Shown here: positions 62,861-64,000 of the stretch, piece by piece
Layout of the letters: each line of letters begins with the position of its first letter
How positions within the stretch are numbered: the first letter of the stretch is position 1
Assembly (NCBI RefSeq): GCF_050589685.1
Contig: NZ_JBNGOS010000012.1
Location: 1 to 64,000, forward strand
Source of the DNA: Saccharicrinis sp050589685
GTDB lineage: Bacteria > Bacteroidota > Bacteroidia > Bacteroidales > Marinilabiliaceae
DNA: 64,000 nt
Reading direction: 5' to 3'
The notes under the pieces: model-generated
Seen by the model: the letters and a program-made list of their open reading frames with translations, nothing else
What the model was told of the DNA's origin: nothing
Database searches by the model: none
Translations under genes and position numbers: made by a program

Positions 62861-64000
62861 TTATGACTTATTTGAGTCGGTATAATATCTTTTGGAATAA
62901 TAGCCGTATCCTCCTCCATTGCTTGAAATATCGTTAAAAATGATACCCAAAGGAAATACTTTTTCTTCCAAAAGATTCTGGTAGGTGTGTTTAAAATGTT
63001 CCTTAATTGTTTTGTTGGCTCTTACCACAAACAAATGACAGTTGCTGTGTTCCATTAATAATCGGGCGTCTGCCACAACACCAATTGGTGGAGAGTCGAC
63101 CACAACCACGTCAAACTCATCTTTGAGTTCTCGGAAAAGTTTTTCCGTGTTGTCGCTCGATATAAGTTCTGATGGGTTTGGAGGTATGGCTCCGGATGGT
63201 ATAATGGTTAAGTTGTCAATAGGTCCTTGAAATTTTATTTCCTCAAGGGTTGCACGCCCTATAAGGTAATTTGAAAGCCCTGTATGTTTATGATGGTCAA
63301 ATATTTCGGTAAGTCTGGGTTTTCTTAGGTCAAAGCCAAGCAAGACCGTCTTTTTGCCGGATATGGCAAAAACAGAGGCCAGATTAAGTGCGCAAAAGGT
63401 TTTGCCTTCGCCCATACCGGTTGAGGTAACGCTTAAAACCAGTTTTTCCTCGTTTGTGGTCAAGTATTTTAGTTTGGTTCTTAGTGCTCTAAACGACTCG
63501 GAAATACTTGAAAGGGGTTCTGACGCTATCACGATATGGTTGGTCCCTTTGTACTCGGGAATATAGCCTAATACGGTAGATTGGGGCGCCAATGAAGTCA
63601 AGTCATTTTTGTCTCTGATCTTATTGTTCAGATATTCTTTTAATACAATAATCACCACCGGAAATAAGAAGGCCAGAAATAAAGCCTGCCTGTTATTCTT
63701 AGATTTATTGGGCGATACAATGCCTGTAATACCGGCATCATCCAATATTTCGTTATCGGGCGTGTTTGATGCTTTTGTGATTTGAGTTTCGGATTGCTTC
63801 TGTAACAAAAAGGTATAAATGGCATCGTTAAGGTTATATTCCCTTTCAATATCCAGATACTGACGTTCCGTTTCGGGCAGATGGTTCATTTTAGCGGCAG
63901 CTTTGTTCATTTGCGCAACCAGCTTTTCTTTTTTGATGCCCAGGTTTTTTAAAATTTTACGGAGTGCAACCAACAGGTTTTCCTTGCTAACCTCAATTTT
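62861..64000 (-). CDS. Second Wzc-like tyrosine autokinase, 5' part outside window
   Basis: The frame stays open to the right window edge, giving the last 379 residues. It has the end of a Wzz-like region (LDIEREYNLNDAIYTFLLQKQSETQ), a membrane helix (QALFLAFLFPVVIIVLKEYL), then a BY-kinase domain with Walker A STGMGEGKT, Walker A' FDLRKPR and Walker B VVVDSPP. The C-terminus is Tyr-rich (GGGYGYYSKRYYTDS). It is clearly homologous to the kinase at 40248-42653, though the tail differs. It probably serves another polysaccharide system beyond the right edge. Confidence 0.92.
   Translation of the reverse strand, partial: KIEVSKENLLVALRKILKNLGIKKEKLVAQMNKAAAKMNHLPETERQYLDIEREYNLNDAIYTFLLQKQSETQITKASNTPDNEILDDAGITGIVSPNKSKNNRQALFLAFLFPVVIIVLKEYLNNKIRDKNDLTSLAPQSTVLGYIPEYKGTNHIVIASEPLSSISESFRALRTKLKYLTTNEEKLVLSVTSTGMGEGKTFCALNLASVFAISGKKTVLLGFDLRKPRLTEIFDHHKHTGLSNYLIGRATLEEIKFQGPIDNLTIIPSGAIPPNPSELISSDNTEKLFRELKDEFDVVVVDSPPIGVVADARLLMEHSNCHLFVVRANKTIKEHFKHTYQNLLEEKVFPLGIIFNDISSNGGGYGYYSKRYYTDSNKS

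Noticed and set aside
1..64000. CRISPR array, prophage, insertion sequence or tRNA gene
   Set aside because: No regularly spaced identical repeats, transposase or phage genes, or cloverleaf with a TTCGA arm were recognised in the spacers by reading alone.

Overview
The window reads as chromosome of a Bacteroidota bacterium. The grounds are repeated TAnnTTTG -7 promoter boxes with almost no Shine-Dalgarno sequences, a type IX secretion C-terminal sorting domain on a secreted hydrolase, gldF/gldG, a TonB-dependent receptor paired with a DUF4249 lipoprotein, and a DUF349 protein. An oxygen-dependent HemF points to an oxygen-using or facultative lifestyle. A position near Marinilabiliales is my guess from the overall flavour and was not tested. 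No tRNA, rRNA, CRISPR array, insertion sequence or phage region was recognised.

Layout. 1-12000: cell-surface and envelope genes (fasciclin protein cut by the left edge, nitroreductase, Ldh-type dehydrogenase, a coupled pair of DUF3857/transglutaminase-fold proteins, TonB receptor plus DUF4249 lipoprotein, beta-barrel protein). 12019-14472: pheT on the minus strand. 14795-21932: a compact plus-strand run surE, small membrane protein, lpxB, gldF, gldG, DUF4340-like protein, dnaN. 22154-31522: mnmA, a GH20 hexosaminidase lipoprotein, SixA phosphatase, YfcE-type phosphoesterase, two unrecognised tandem paralogues, a T9SS-exported SGNH hydrolase and a TRM11-like methyltransferase. 31737-42653: ABC-F ATPase, META lipoprotein, HAD-IIA protein, CvfB-like RNA-binding protein, a gene relic, CbiK chelatase, FetAB-like ABC exporter, and Wza/Wzc exopolysaccharide proteins. 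42660-46954: sbcDC. 47498-52903: HU, trmH, LytTR regulator, trmD and the DUF349 protein. 53538-61649: haem biosynthesis (hemA, C, D, B, L, E, a small membrane protein, F). 61841-64000: murB and a second Wzc-like kinase cut by the right edge.

How the genes work together. The haem block carries every step from glutamyl-tRNA to protoporphyrinogen IX except glutamyl-tRNA synthetase; the last oxidase and ferrochelatase are not in the window. Wza and Wzc form an exopolysaccharide export pair. GldF/GldG belong to the gliding/T9SS group and share an apparent transcription unit with lipid A synthesis and the sliding clamp. SbcC and SbcD overlap by 4 bases and form one nuclease.

The most unusual signals are: (1) degenerate 7-base-periodic tracts in several short spacers between co-directional genes; (2) a divergent tandem gene pair at 27168-28943 of a family I cannot name; (3) a gene relic with an in-frame stop at 36599-36862; (4) a 180-bp in-frame tandem duplication in the DUF349 gene; (5) an unexplained, structured segment at 11760-12018. 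None of these amounts to a proven new system.
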